NCBI GenBank assembly: GCA_034769895.1
Contig: JAWRYS010001465.1
Location: forward strand, 186,001-250,000
DNA from: Magicicada septendecula
Lineage: Eukaryota > Arthropoda > Insecta > Hemiptera > Cicadidae
DNA: 64,000 nt
Reading direction: 5' to 3'
Shown here: in pieces, positions 24,700 to 37,849 of the stretch
Position numbering within the stretch: the first letter of the stretch is position 1
Layout: each line of letters begins with the position of its first letter
Notes under the pieces: model-generated
The model's database searches: none
What the model was told of the DNA's origin: nothing
What the model saw: the letters and a program-made list of their open reading frames with translations, nothing else
Made by a program: the position numbers and the translations under genes

Positions 24700-26549
24700 A
24701 TTTAGTATGTGTTCACTTCTGTGGGTTAATTTGCTCAAAAGGTGGTTATGAGTTGTAGCGTGAATTATATCAAATATATTGTTTTACTGTTTTAGATCAC
24801 TCGTATAATGAAGTTAGGTGTTAGTTTTCACTATTGTCGTTAAAGTTTTGGTAGATTTAGTTAAAAAAGTGTTTAACTCATCTAACTCTCGATTCACTTA
24901 TATTAATGGCTAACCGTAGTACCATTTTCTAATCGATTTTAAGGAACGTTTTATCACACAACTATTCAGCTTGATATTCAACAAAGACTATTTTAACTTG
25001 GTCAAAATCTGGCCCAGTTAATCTTTGAAAAAGTATTGTTAACATATTTCGATTACCCATACACATGATACAAAATTACATTATATATGGAATTTATTTA
25101 TTTTATTCATCACTTTCATGAATTATGAACCTTATCATTGGTTTAATCATCTCATTCCTTTTAAATATATATATTATAGTCCATATCTGTAGACATTTTG
25201 TGGAAATCACCAAATTTCTTTCCTTTTTTGAAATCTAGGCTCCAAACATTGATTTTCGCCTTTATACAATTTTTCTTCCATTTAATTGTTATTAATACTA
25301 TTATAATAAATTTTGATTAGTCATATTTCTCTTCCTTCCCTAAATACATATAAATTGAACCTTTGAACTGGTTTTTTGTGTTAATCTCTGAATTTGACAT
25401 TGCTCTTTAAAATTAATTAACTTATATATTTTGAAAATTACAATATTTTAAGGTATATTTCCTTATTATCATTTTAACTCATAGGATCATTCCCAGTAGT
25501 GTTTAACTGATTTACCTTATCTAAATCTTGCTAATTTACAGGATTTATAAGTGAATTATACTGGTTTATATGGTTTCTGTGACTTCACAAATGGCCTAGA
25601 GTTTAGAATTTACATTTCTGTCTTTCTCAAATAAATTTAATCCTACCACTCCTCTGACTTTACATAGTTATTATTACATGAAAATTAAAATGGTTTATAA
25701 CTTATTGTGAGGTGTAGTATTTAATTAACACTACTGTTATAAAAAAATAATTATGAACATTATTTAGCAATCTGTACAATAATTGAACATATTGCTGACA
25801 TGGTTTGAACATATACCTGTAACAACCTTTTGAATTAACACAGCATACCTACTGAAACATTATTAATGCATACATATATGCTTGTTATTTAGCAAACATA
25901 ATTCCATTTTATAACACATAATATAAATCTTATTTTCTAATAACTCTTACAAATACATCGATTTTATGGCTGTGAACAAACAGTCTATTTAAACATTTTA
26001 AACCTATGAATACTAAATTAATTCCAGTCCCTTCTGGTCTAAACCATTATTATTTATGATCCCCTTCATCAGTAAACATGACCATCCATACTCTAGTTAT
26101 TAGCATTTTTTACAAATGTCTTGTAAATAAAGAGTTACATTAAAATAATAAAATACTGGAAATCTCCCATTTTATTATTTTATGATGCTGTGTACTATTG
26201 GATATAAAAGTTGTTATATAGCATATTGATAAGTCTAGTATCACTAACTTTAAGTTTATTGCATTTCCAAAAAACACTTACACAAATTCACTTTCACTGG
26301 TGGTTCTGATATTTGAGTCACACTATCTCAGACCAGACCTTCAGTAATCATGGACTGTTAAGACTCGTCTATTTTCTTTATCACACAATAGCTTTAGTCG
26401 GTTCACTTCTTATAATACTATACAACACTTTAGGTTTCTAAATAATTACATTTTTATAGGATTTTGGGTATGTTATACTTTCTTTTTAATCGTTTTTGTG
26501 GGTTTGGGGTGATGGTAGTTAATAATAATAATAGGTTTTACTACGGTGT
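24700..26549. other. Very AT-rich stretch without recognised genes
   Basis: Nothing supported on either strand. The plus strand is T-rich over long distances, like an intron. Confidence 0.55.
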
Positions 26550-26705
26550 TTCTTTCATACTATTTCTTCCTCTCCTCCTGTCTTCTTTCTTGTCTTTCTG
26601 CTTATCTTCTTTCTTGTCCTCCTTCTTATCTCTTTCTTGTCTTCATTCTTGTCCTTCTTCTAGTCTTCATTCTTCTGGTCTTCTTGTCTTCATTCTTCAC
26701 TCTTG
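26550..26705. repeat. Polypyrimidine degenerate repeat
   Basis: About 150 bp of almost pure C/T on the plus strand, built from imperfect TTCTTGTCTTC units. A 91-codon frame (26,464-26,739) covers it and yields a low-complexity Leu/Ser/Phe product; I do not regard it as a gene. Confidence 0.8.
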
Positions 26706-27162
26706 GGTAAACCAAGGTACTTCGTGTTATCTCGACTGATATTTAGTTTGGAGCATCTAATTTATTTACTGACACGGACCTTGCTCTTCTCTAAAGGTTT
26801 CAGGGTATTGTTTTCTTCCTGATCACAAACTTTATTCTTCCTTCTTCTTGTCTTTGGGGTATTTTAGTGTTCACCACTCTTAAACTGATTCTCTTTCTTC
26901 TTGATATGGTGTTATTTAATTTGTTTACTGCTCCTAACTTCCTGGGTAAATTCCTGATCTTATAATATGAGTTGCTTTTAATAATTTCTTTGATATTTAA
27001 ACAGTGTTTTTTTTTTTATATAATGTAATAAGGATTTTTATTTTATTGTGGTTCATTCCTTTGATTTCATTAAATCTCATTCAATATTATTTTAACATAT
27101 GTGGTGTAATTAATTTTTATGATTTTATATGACTTAATAAGTAGTGGATTTTCTGTCGCGCT

Positions 27163-27165
<3 letters not shown>
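26706..27165. other. T-rich stretch without recognised genes
   Basis: No feature supported. Confidence 0.5.

Positions 27166-27202
<37 letters not shown>
27166..27202. repeat. (TA)n microsatellite
   Basis: About 18 uninterrupted TA units immediately before duplicated block III. Confidence 0.95.
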
Positions 27203-27204
<2 letters not shown>

Positions 27205-28020
27205 TATGAACACGACAAGAATACAGAAATAATTGCAGACAATATGGAGATGCAAATATTTCGACTCTAATATTTTCACTGTTATCAGGAAAAATGTACT
27301 AAGTTCAAAGTAAACAAACAATCAGTAAAAATGGAATAAATTTACCTTGTTTAATTACCGTAACACAAGATCAATATCTGGTTTCTAAACGTTAGGTGAT
27401 AATAATATAATTGAATTTTTAAATTTAGAGCAAATTAAAAAATGTTATTTACGTTTTACAATTAACAAAAATTTTGTACACTACGAATTATCAGTAAAAA
27501 TATATTATTTTAAGTAATTAGTTAATTTATTGTTGTATTGGAGTGTTAGTGGTCTCAAATTAGTCAATACCAAAGACAACATAGTGGTTTGTATCAAATT
27601 ACTAGTAGAAAAATTAGTTAATTAATTAACAGCATAATTACATTGCACTAATCTAATGCTTAAACTAACATTGAATATGATAACCTATCAAATATATTTA
27701 ATTTTGTAAGTAAGCTAATTAATTAAAAGTAATTATTAGAAATTAACCGCATTTGCAACCGCATTTTCAAAACAAACATGTTGCATTAACGCATACAAAC
27801 AGATAAATTATTTAAAGTTTCAAAATAGTTTGATGAAATAAAATAATTTCGTAAATAACTTCATTATTAAAATTCCTTTATATAATACACTTCCACCACT
27901 TACATACAATTCTATATCATTAATTTTTACGTCATAATTGTTCACCACCTACAACTACTAAATTCATGTTTATTTTTGTTTCATGTAATTTTATATTTTT
28001 ATACCCTTATGATATAAAAT
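27205..28020. repeat. Duplicated block III, copy A
   Basis: This aligns in the same orientation with 50,262-51,030. Shared pieces include GTTATCAGG (27,282 and 50,350), AAGTTCAAAGTAA (27,300 and 50,379), AATATATTTAATTTTGTA (27,691 and 50,697), GTTTCAAAATAGT.TGAT (27,818 and 50,820) and ATTCATGTTTA (27,961 and 50,970). Non-coding; it lies directly upstream of block II in both units. Confidence 0.75.
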
Positions 28021-28155
28021 GGGTATAAGTCATGCTACAATTTTATTTTTATGTCTTTGAAGAAAACGTGTTTTTCCAAAATTGTGTATATGCATATGAT
28101 TCTACACAGGGCAATACTGTATACACAATACGCAATAAGTATATTCACTATGTAT

Positions 28156-28640
28156 TGTCAGGCCATTACAGAAACCTCTACATATTCCTCGCCTATCCCA
28201 GCAGAGCCCAGCTGTAATGTGTGTGTGTGTGTGTGTGTGAATTCCAGACTTCACCGGTCCGCGTACTTTGTGTTAAAGGCCGCAAGCAGTTACGCTCTAG
28301 CGTTTTCTAGTAGTGTTGACGCGTATTATGGATTATTCTGTAACACTTGTGATATCTATTTAAACAAAGAATAACAGCTGCCGCTTAGTTTCAGTTTTGG
28401 TGGCGATTTATTCCAATGAGGCTCGACGTATTGTGGCGAAGTGGTATGTGTTTTATAATTGTGCGGGACTCTATTATTTAACATTGTTATTGCGTGTGAA
28501 CAAGTTTAACTTGGTTTATTGTACAAGTTTATTATAAACAGTTATTTGCAATAATTAAAGCTGGCGATTAGCAACTTGATTGGTACCTTGTATTTTGTTT
28601 CCCACTGTATCATACGACGATCAAGGAGATCGTTATAACA
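28156..28640 (+). mobile_element. Solo LTR 4, same Gypsy family, with 6-bp TSD
   Basis: Begins TGTCAGGCCATTACAG and ends CGTTATAACA. The flanks carry a perfect 6-bp direct repeat ATGTAT (28,150-28,155 and 28,641-28,646). It contains a short (GT)n at 28,218. It interrupts the join between duplicated blocks III and II. Confidence 0.75.
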
Positions 28641-28643
28641 ATG

Positions 28644-28767
<124 letters not shown>

Positions 28768-28779
28768 TTTATTTACTAG

Positions 28780-29720
28780 TTAATTGTCTTTGGTATGTCA
28801 ATATGTTTGTATACAGGGCAACATACACAACACACAATAAGTCTCACATATACATATACAAAAATATACGAAAAGGTAAAACAAAAGGGAACAGAAATTT
28901 ATCAAGTGTCTAGTCCATTGGTAACTTCAATGTATATTTAACGCAGAATTATAAAATAAAATTTTTACCAGTAAATAAAAAGGAACGTAAATCACTAATA
29001 TGTTTTGACACTTATTGTTTAAATGTTTAATGGCGTTTTCTTATTAACTGCTGCAAATATAATATATAACGCTGAAATTTTTATCGTCGCTGTAAGTGAA
29101 ATTCCATTAAATGCTGCAATTGATTTAACGTTTTTCACATGTTTACTTTATAAATTCGTTCTGCACGAGTTTATGTAGTCAAGATTTATCTTGACTCGTA
29201 TTTCTGGAGTCACGACATCGTATATCAAAACGTGTAATCTCGATTCAGGTGAAATTAATCACAAGCAAACTTATAAGTATATTTTGTATCGTATATTGCT
29301 GTTTATATTATGTAAATGTACACATTTAATTGAAGATCATACGTCACCCACTTTACAGATTATGAGATATATTGCCTAACAATGTGGTATCAGTTTTCAC
29401 TTAAATGGTATCTGTTATATTCTGCGTGTTATATCAGCGTTACTACATCACCACGCTATTAAGCGTTACCTCACTGCGCCTTAGTGGTCTGTAACAATAT
29501 TGTATTATCTAAAGGTGTTACACATTGGTAGTGTTATGAGCACTGAACACTGGTATTATGTTTTTGATAAACATACTCTGTTGTACATTGTTTTGACCCT
29601 GTTTCTTGTAAGTAAAACCCGTTATTTATAAAACTCATCGTTACGTGGATTGCGTGATCATGACATCAGGACAGTGTAATAAGCCACTAAACACTAGAGA
29701 AATCAATACTTCTTATAAAA
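28780..29720. repeat. Duplicated block II, copy B
   Basis: Counterpart of 6,440-7,460 and, at its left, of 51,950-52,430 (GGAACAGAAATTTATCAAG and GGTAACTTCAATGTATATTT against GGCAACTTCAATATAC). Non-coding: the long frame seen in copy A is broken here. Confidence 0.7.
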
Positions 29721-29789
29721 ACTTCTAACTTTACTAACCTTTTTATTATACTTTATACATTTTATATACGTGCTGGCATATCCTTCATA

Positions 29790-30190
29790 AACCTGGACAT
29801 TGACAAAAAAAGCGAGATATTTCGAGGTTGCTTTGAAAGACGGATTCTAAGAACAATATTTTAGAGGAGTACAAGAAAATGGAATGTTGCTCACGCGCTA
29901 TAATTATCATCTGTACCATTTTTACAAAGAGCCGGGCGTTGTCAGGATAATCAAAATATACAGGCTAATGTGGGTTGGACACATAGAAAGAATGGAGGAA
30001 GGACTGCCTACAAAAACATATTTTCTACCAGAAACGAGTGGGTAGTAGAACAAGGGGAAGACCCCGAAGATAGAGGAGGACCTCAGAAAGCTGAACATAA
30101 GAAACTGGAAAGCCAGGGCACGCGATAGGGAAGAATGGAGTAGACTCTTGCAGCAGACCTATACCCAACAAAGGTTGTAGGGTTGATGAT
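29790..30190 (+). mobile_element. LINE 3' fragment (family G)
   Basis: One frame reads VVRIIKIYRLMWVGHIERME and, further on, LRKLNIRNWKARARDREEW and SRLLQQTYTQQRL before a stop, the characteristic C-terminus of arthropod RTE-like LINEs. The tail is GTTGATGATGAAAT. Stops and shifts occur in the middle. 5' truncated. Confidence 0.75.
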
Positions 30191-31779
30191 GAAATTATCG
30201 ATATAACATTTTATTAAAACGGTGACATTTACACTGACATTTCACTTATCCCCTCACACATATTATAAGAAGCCGGGATCGTACCGCTTATTTAAATTGA
30301 TTTTATTTAATTAAATTATGAAATAATTTTATTTTTAAACTTTATTATTTAATCTTGGTTTTTGTTTTAATTTATTTTTATTGTATAATTGTTTAATTTT
30401 TGTAATCTCTGTTAATTGATCTGGTTCACTGTGGCATCCTATTGACGTTCCGTCGCAATTCCGTGGACCTAAATTTTCGGTGTACAGTAGTAGTGTTGTT
30501 TTGACTATATTATAACGTAATTACAACTTTCACGTACCATTGGTGTAGAACTGGTAGCTTATGTCTGTCTGTACTGGTTGTTCAAATTGTCTTAGTATGT
30601 TATAAAACAATTGATTCGTCAAAACAGTAGATTAGCACTGTTTACAAGTTAAGTGAGCTAAGTTTGTGTTATTTGGGCGCCATATGGAATCTCGGTTGTT
30701 ATTCCATAAAATAATTTATTAGATGAATAAATTAAATAATTTTAATTAATATCGTTAAATTATTTCCTTGATTGTACTATGAAATTAATTTAATTAACTA
30801 ATTATTTTTATTGTTATGTTTATAAATTTGAATGGTTGGCGCTTCACACGTCCAAGCCGCCAACTTGACTGTTTGAGTGGCTTGAATTTGCAACTCTTTT
30901 AAACAAGAAAAAATTACTAAAAATTACTTCAATAATTTCGTACAACGTTTGTTAATTAAAATATTACTGTTTTATTGCTCACTGAGTGCTTATTTTAATT
31001 CTATACATACAACTCAACAATGATTTCGTGATTACAATAGACCTCGCTTATTTCTCTCCTAACCCAGAAGGTTGGCAATGATGACTCTAATTAAATATTT
31101 ATTTATCTTCAAATTTCTTATATCTCAAGGGTGAATCCTTTCGAGATACAGAATAAAACTAATATGCCTCGAGTTACGATGCTTTACAAAGGTTTAGTTT
31201 AGTAGGTTAGACACCTTTAGAAATTCAGACTTATTAACAAAAGGTTCGACTGACCTCGACGAGTTTTGAGGTTAACTATGGTTAACCTAAATCGTTAATT
31301 CTTGTATTGTAATTGGATAATTCCTTTTGAAAAAAGTGTGGACAATGATTAATTCTTATTGTGTCAGTGTTTGGTGTTTAGTACATAAGTGTATTATTTC
31401 TGAATTATATTTTGTACTAATGACATAATAATTGAACACTGTAATTATATTTGGCACTGTACTCCCTAATTAATAATCTTTTTGGATTCTTATTTATTCA
31501 CTATACGATCTCAATACACTGATCGTTCACTTTCACTTTCCGCGATGAACGATTATTACTTCTTGTGGTTATTTATTTGGTTAGGTAACTCTTCTAACCT
31601 CGTTCTTATTGTTTCGCACTACTAGTTAAAGGATACTGCTTGTCGTAATTCACTTTACTATGTAGGTAACTTCTTCTCTACTGATGGTTAATAATACTTT
31701 CAATTAAAATTTTGATATGGAGCTCTTGTAGTATTTGCCGTGATGGAATTCAAAAAAATGTGTGTCCTTCCTTCGTACG
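30191..31779. other. AT-rich stretch without recognised genes
   Basis: No coding region recognised. A near-palindrome built on GTTAAC (AGGTTAACTATGGTTAACCT) lies near 31,271. Confidence 0.5.
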
Positions 31780-33700
31780 TTCTGTATATATAGTCGCCTC
31801 AGACTCCGCTTGGCGGTGACGACAAATTTTCGTTATCTAACTTTCTGATTGGTTCAAAATGACGTCATGATGCGGTCATTCTAAAAATAACTTTGCTCTA
31901 AGCGTGTGCAAATCGTTTTTGTTGGTATTAACTCGTCCCTTTCCAAAATTCACAAATTTTATCTTATTTATTTTTGTTTCTCATTTATTCTAATTACAAA
32001 TTTTGATCTATTACTAGCATCGTATTGCTCGTTCCTTGCTGGTTATTTTGAGATGAATAGCGGCCAGTTTGGATACATTTTTAATTAATAAATTACAAAT
32101 TATTGATAGCGTATCTTAAACATTGCTTTTTTCTCAAACGTCTTCTGCTACAATTTGCAGATTCTATGGCTGTATTTTCTAACATTTCATAAACAATCAT
32201 TTTTTAATACATTGAACATAATTATTATATTTAAATTAACATATTATTCTGTAAATTTGCTGCATCCAGCTGAACATTACTAATTCTTATAACATAATTG
32301 ATTATTCCTATTAAATGGCTTGGTCCTTTTATTATTAATTATTCAAAATTACTCTTACTCCCTATACTTATTTTAATTGAACCTGTCTGGTGATATTACA
32401 CCTTTTCATTAATGGTTATTCATTTTTTTCTATACTCTGTATAGTATGGTCTCTTTATTATATATGATTATTATTTTCATAATCTCATTTGTTATCATTT
32501 ATTTGTCTATTATTTCATGTTTCTTTTTATAATTACAATACTTCTTTCAGTATGCACTCTACATAAGTTGTTGTGAGTCATATTAATTGTCTTGTCTTTA
32601 TTTATGCATTTATTACAGACATTTTACTATTTTGTTTTTGATTTTCTTATAAATCGTGTGCTAGTTATTGCACAATATTATTGTTACTTGGCATATTGGC
32701 CCTAGTCATTATTTTGATCTTTTATTACATTATTAATTATTCATTAAGTTACTTTAACTCATCTTAGGTCATTCCCTTATACTTCACAATTCATAATAAG
32801 GTTCACCTTACCTTATAATACATCTTGTTACAAAATTAACAAGCTTATAACTTTTTTAAATACATAAAGTTCTTTACATTATTGATTACATTTGACATCA
32901 TTTACAATTAGAACATATACAATTTGTTCATTCATTAATTTTTCTTTCAACATTATTTATTATGCCTTAGCATACCTTTCCTCCAAGGTTGATCTAACAC
33001 TGTGATTATACTGTTAATCTCATTTTAATTGTTCATGTATCATAATTCATCTATAGTTTATTATTATCAACAATATATTTCATTTTATTGCTTATGCTAG
33101 TTATTTCTTTTTTAATTTCTCAGCTAATGTGCTGTTTACTCTACTCTAATACATTTTGTAAATATCAGTTATTTCACTTTTTCTTTTATTTATGGTGTTT
33201 GTTTTTGTTTATTTGTTTTATGCTCACTTAATTAATCTATTAGGGAACTAGTCTTCGTCAATGTCTCGGTCTATTCGTCAGTTTATTTTGTATTGTCATT
33301 GAATGCTGTTGTAGATTTACTACTTGTTATCATCACTTCTTGTTACTCATCTAGTTGATTTTTATGGGACAGTCTGTATTGTTACAATATATATCTTTGA
33401 TATTATTTCTTCTGTCACACCGTTCTTTCTTTCTGTAAGCGAGTATTTGGCCAAAAATGTTATTCCATGGTACCCCGCCACTCTCTTGATGTTAGTCCGT
33501 ATAATGACTTTTTGTTTTTAAAAATATAAAGCAAATGTGACCGACTCCATGACAACTATATCGAAAGTGTGAGAATCTCCAAAAATGGGATAGAATATAT
33601 AATGTAATAATAATTTTTTTGTGAATACTAAGGCTAATAATTAATAATAATACTACGTAATATTAATAATTATATTATTAGTAATGCTAGTAATTATTAA
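31780..33700. other. AT-rich stretch; one small CRE/CCAAT cluster
   Basis: TATATATAG near 31,783, a reversed CCAAT box (GATTGG) near 31,848 and the palindrome TGACGTCA at 31,860 lie within 80 bases, in a slightly GC-richer patch. No open frame or splice pattern supports a gene. From 31,900 to 33,700 the sequence is extremely T-rich with no recognised feature. Confidence 0.3.
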
Positions 33701-33709
33701 TTTATAATA

Positions 33710-33913
33710 TTAACGATGAAGGGTTTGCGAGGATCAGTCAAAAAGTATAACACAAATTTTAAATTATTTGTGTCGACGTTTCGACAATATATATTTTCAT
33801 CATTAGGACAATTGTTGCTGAGTTAATTACGACGCCAAACATAGGACTGTCAAATAATTTAAAATTTGTGTTATAATTTTTTGACCAAACCTCGCATAAC
33901 CTTCATCGTTAAA
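33710..33913. mobile_element. Foldback element, about 57-bp arms
   Basis: Left arm about 33,710-33,768 (TAACGATGAAGG...ACAAATTTTAAATTATTT) and right arm about 33,856-33,913 are inverted copies with a few differences. The interior holds GACGTTTCGAC and CATCATTAG, matching the arrangement of the other hammerhead-bearing foldbacks. Confidence 0.75.
33771..33810 (-). ncRNA. Degenerate hammerhead-like motif
   Basis: Minus strand: helix I arm GTC, core CTAATGA (G5 of the core mutated to A), an AT-rich hairpin, core GAAA, CGTC, then GAC complementary to the first arm. The mutated core makes it probably inactive. Confidence 0.35.
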
Positions 33914-34299
33914 ATGCATTGATTGCCGGTTACTACGAAACTAAATATTTATTGATTTATAATACTAATTTAATAATAATTGTAATAATAATGTAATATT
34001 ATGCATTAGGTGTAATTGCAAAAAAACCTCTTCCCGCTAACATATATTGGTTCTACGCAACTTATACAACTTAATTTACCAAGCTTGGAAACTATTTACT
34101 ATAAGTAATTATGCTGCCTAATTTCAGCTACACATTGTAATATTTATTTCCTTTTATCTTTAAATACATAAAAAATAGAGTATACAGGCACTTCTTCACT
34201 TACGAATTGTGTGACTAAACTGGTATACCAAACTAAACTGCACCCTTAATATAAACCAACGGCCAGTTAAACGGGTAAGCAAATTTACAGATATTGATA

Positions 34300-34850
34300 T
34301 TATAGTCAATGAACAACGGGACCACTTTCAAGAAATAAAGAGCAGAAGTGAAAAGGCAGGAGCAGTGTATATGAGCAGTTTATTTAAAAGTCACGATTTA
34401 ACAGTAAACACAAAAAATGAGGTTTTTACGCTGCTATGTATTCTTGGTCCTCTTCTTGGACTTGGACTGAAGCCACAACTAAAAACTTGGAATCTTTCGA
34501 AATGTGGCTTTACCGTAGAATACTGAGCATTTCATGGACAGCACATATAACTAACGTTGAAGTTCTTAGAAAGATGAAGAAAGAAAGGGAAGTTATTAAC
34601 ACAATAAAGATAAGAAAGCTTCAGTGTTTGGAACATCCCATGTAACAGAAAGTTTTTTTATTTGCAGTCCATACTACAAGGGAAAGTACTTGGAAAGAGT
34701 TGGGCAACCGAGAATCTCAGGGCTGAAAAATTTTAGGACCTGGTTAGGCATGAATACAACTGACTTATTCCCTGCAGCAGTACAGAAAGTTAAAATAGTC
34801 TGTATGATATCTAACATCCGAAACGGATAGATACTATCAGAAGAAGAAGA
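34300..34850 (+). mobile_element. LINE family B copy 2 (RTE/BovB-like)
   Basis: Counterpart of the minus-strand copy at 7,485. It reads SLFKSHDLTVNTK, then after a shift ESFEMWLYRRILSISWTAHI and KMKKEREVINTIKIRKLQ, and a final VQKVKIVCMISNIRNG before the stop. It ends in ATCAGAAGAAGAAGAA. Truncated and frameshifted. Confidence 0.75.
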
Positions 34851-34974
34851 AACTGATGAACCGTGCAAAAGGAGGAGCTGTAAGAAGGAGAAAATAACTA
34901 ATTATGTATCTATAAACATAAGTGCTAGACACACCACACGCAAAGGGTTGCTTGTTACTAGTTTGTTACACAAG

Positions 34975-35205
34975 TAACACTAACTTTCAGCTTGGCTGTG
35001 GTCTGCAGCTGTCCGACACCACAAGCCTAAAGTGGATACAGCTTTAATTAGTAAGATTCCTAACGCAGTGTGGTGAGACGTAGGACCCTACATATTTTAC
35101 CCTTGAAAGACTGCTCCTTGCTCTAAAATAATGGTCGCTGTAAACACTGTTACCTATATAGTATTAGTAAATTCCGGTATCCGTTAGAATAAATATTTTA
35201 ATGAT
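34975..35205. repeat. Duplicated block V, copy B
   Basis: Counterpart of 15,460-15,715, without any adjacent minisatellite. Confidence 0.7.
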
Positions 35206-35264
35206 AATGTGATGTATTTATAATATAGACACACTTGTTGGTTAATAATGGTACCTATAATCTC

Positions 35265-35590
35265 AATCTTCTATTGTGGTATATTCAATGTTCATAATCT
35301 AAAGATACCATACATATGATTTATAATAAAGTTTTAATTACTCACATTTTTAATTTCGATTGATTTCGGTCATAGACCATCGTCAGGGCGTATACAATAT
35401 TTTAAAACAAATATTATTTGTTTTTTTTTTATAAATATTGTGACCGCGCGTGCACAGTGTATATGTCCTGACGATGGTATATGACCAAAATCTATCGAAA
35501 TGAAGAATGTGAGTAATTAAAACTGTATTATAAATCATATGCATGGGTATCTTTAGGTTATGAACAATGAATACATCACAATAGAAGATT
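35265..35590. mobile_element. Foldback element, about 130-bp arms
   Basis: Left arm 35,265-35,395 and right arm about 35,460-35,590 are inverted copies (AATCTTCTATTGTG against CACAATAGAAGATT at the ends). The centre is a T-rich spacer. Each arm holds a CTGACGA core; the left-arm copy is the better preserved ribozyme-like motif. Confidence 0.8.
35350..35390 (-). ncRNA. Hammerhead-like motif, 35.4-kb foldback left arm
   Basis: Minus strand: core CTGACGA, one T, helix II GGTC with loop TAT and GACC (4 bp, perfect), core GAAA, stem III of two pairs (A-U, U-A) with a CA loop, then H17 = C. Helix I pairing is poor. The right-arm copy has lost helix II. Confidence 0.45.
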
Positions 35591-35599
35591 CAATATATA

Positions 35600-36480
35600 T
35601 TTTATATTTGTCCATATAGAAAACACTATGCAAATAAAGCTTTAACAAACAAAACAAAACTTAATCATGTCGCTAAATAAAGTTGAACGCATTATATTAC
35701 GAGTATAATGTAAACAAAAAATAAAAGCAAACTGTATATGGCTTAAACTTGAGTCAACTTAATAATCAACTAAATTTCCGCGTATATTTGTATCGTCTTC
35801 TGAAGGTTTCTTTAATTATCCGTTTGCAAATCAACAAATTAACGTACTTGATTTTTCTATATTTCGTTATTGAGCAGTCGTTATGTGCCACTTTACACTG
35901 CTGAGCCCCAAAAAACGCATCACACAGAATACACCAAAAATAAGAATAATACTTATTACTATTTATGTCTCTCTCCACATTACAACCTACTTCTGAAATA
36001 GCCTTAAAGTTTAAGATAATTCCCAAAAAGGGGGAGGTGAGTGTAAAAAAAATGTTCAGTACCACCAGTTAGTGAGCAGAGTCGAGCTCGACCCGTTTAT
36101 TTAAAAAAAAAATGAGCCTCGAAATTTTACGTAATCATAAGTCAGTCAGCAAAAGTTAATTACTGAGTTAATTTAACTCAAAATAAACTAAGTATTGAAA
36201 ATATTAAATACTGAATAAATGGTTTGCTAACATTCAATAATTGTATAACTATATGTATGTATACATTGTAAATGTATTGTATACATACTGGCTAAACTGA
36301 TTACTGAATGTGGAACAATTGCATAAATCAATATTCGTTTACAGTTAATGGTGTTTAGCGTACAAGCTGTGATCTGTTCATGAAAATTCTAACACTGTTC
36401 TGCATCACAAAATATTTGTAAACAAGGTTTTAGTTCATGTCACATAAGGTGAAGAAACTGGTTTATCTCTCTTTTCATTA
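35600..36480. other. No recognised gene
   Basis: A 99-codon minus-strand frame (35,766-36,065) has no recognisable domain and a background-like composition. The rest is AT-rich. Confidence 0.45.
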
Positions 36481-36859
36481 GTAATTGTACTGTAACTTCC
36501 ACCGAAAGTTGTTAACGGTTAAGTGTTACTTGGCAATCCGGAGAGGTTCGCTCACAACCTGCTGTAGCTGTTCGCAACGGGTGCGTGTTCCTCAACTCGT
36601 GCCATGGACCGCTACTGTGTCCATGCTGGAAAAACGTGTGAAGAAAAAACTACATCGGCTCCGTATTCTTGTATTTTCACTCCCGTACGTCGAACCAAGC
36701 TTTGAACTTGTTAATCGACTCTTCTTATTTAATGTGCTGAACGGACGGCTCTGCTCACAAGCGGTGGTCTGGTGTTCGACTGACGAGATCTAACGGAGCG
36801 AACGGCTTCGTTAGTAAAGGAAACGGCGTGACGTCAGAGAAACTTTGACCGATCAACGG

Positions 36860-36945
36860 GTAAATGTTCCGTCGCGCGCCTATTTAAACTTTAATTTATT
36901 TAAGTGGATATAAGCGGTTGTTGCATTCGGCACGAGTACGAACAA
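36860..36945 (+). promoter_or_regulatory. Candidate core promoter
   Basis: A CpG-containing patch (GTCGCGCGCC at 36,871) leads into TATTTAAA at 36,881. The whole stretch 36,530-36,950 is GC-richer than its surroundings. A short ATG exon with a strong splice donor lies about 150 bases downstream at 37,036. Orientation and use are inferred. Confidence 0.3.
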
Positions 36946-37035
36946 CTGCAACAGTTAGAAACCAATTAAATTTCAAGGCCTCATTAGAGATGTTAACGTT
37001 TTGAACTTGTAATCGAATTTTGTAAGGGAAACATA

Positions 37036-37060
37036 ATGGAACTAATGTCACAGTGTGCCA
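37036..37060 (+). CDS. Candidate first coding exon (MELMSQCA...), function unknown
   Basis: An ATG in a good start context (A at -3, G at +4) opens eight codons (MELMSQCA) and is followed directly by GTAAGT, the ideal splice donor, at 37,061. It lies downstream of a TATA-like box and a CpG-bearing patch. No downstream exon can be identified, so the protein is unknown. Short ATG-plus-donor combinations also occur by chance; the duplicated sequence at 62.5 kb does not conserve it. Confidence 0.25.
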
Positions 37061-37074
37061 GTAAGTAAAGGATG

Positions 37075-37275
37075 TATTGTTTAAATATTAATATTAAGTA
37101 TTAGTTTAATATTAATAAAATTATACAATAAAATACTTGTAAAGTAATTAACAATAAGTAAATTTTATTATACTGAACGGACGGAAATAAATGTTCTTTC
37201 GTCTCTTTTAACAGTTATCAACTTTATTGAACATTTGATAATATTCGAGCTACTGTTAGAGATTATAAAATACAT
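37075..37275. repeat. Duplicated block VI, copy A
   Basis: This aligns with 62,560-62,777: shared are TTTTAACAGTTATCAACTTT against TTTTAACAGCTATCAATTTT and the following ACTGAACATTT-like segment. Non-coding. Confidence 0.6.
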
Positions 37276-37849
37276 TTTTGTTAAGTTTAAAATGTTTTGT
37301 TACTTACTGTCAATTACTATGGGCAAAATATACAGCACCGAGACTTTTAAACCCGTTAAAGGGGGCTAAACAACTGCTGCGGTGGCAAAAAATATTTATA
37401 CTCTTTCCGTTCTTAGTTAGTCCTGATGAAAACAAACCAACGTGGCAAATCAGAAATGGGGGTTGCCACAGTTCACACGGTAATGTGTTACGCGCATGTG
37501 CAGATTGTTATTATAGTCATGCGTGAGTTATCTTACCGCTTAAATCGGTGTACATTGTTTTAAGACTTCCTTCTTATCACTGTATTATGATTCTATTGAA
37601 TCAATATAGAGTTCGTCACAACACAACGTATATAAGCACCCTGATATAAAACAATTAACAGAGAAGGAGGTAAATGAACAACGAAGGACAATTAGTGATA
37701 ATATGATGTATTTATAATATTTATTTAATAATATTTGCCATGTAAGAAACGCTTAGAAAACCAATCCACATTTACTGAAACAAATTATTTTTACCTCGGA
37801 AACAAAATCGTAATTCTTGTAAAACAATTTAATTGTAGGGGTTCCCTGC

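Noticed and set aside
31780..31900. TATATATAG with CRE and CCAAT motifs as a promoter
   Set aside because: Spacing and orientation do not make a coherent promoter and no exon follows; kept only as a note in the region entry.
35766..36065. A 99-codon minus-strand ORF
   Set aside because: No recognisable domain, codon composition like the background, and no start or splice support.
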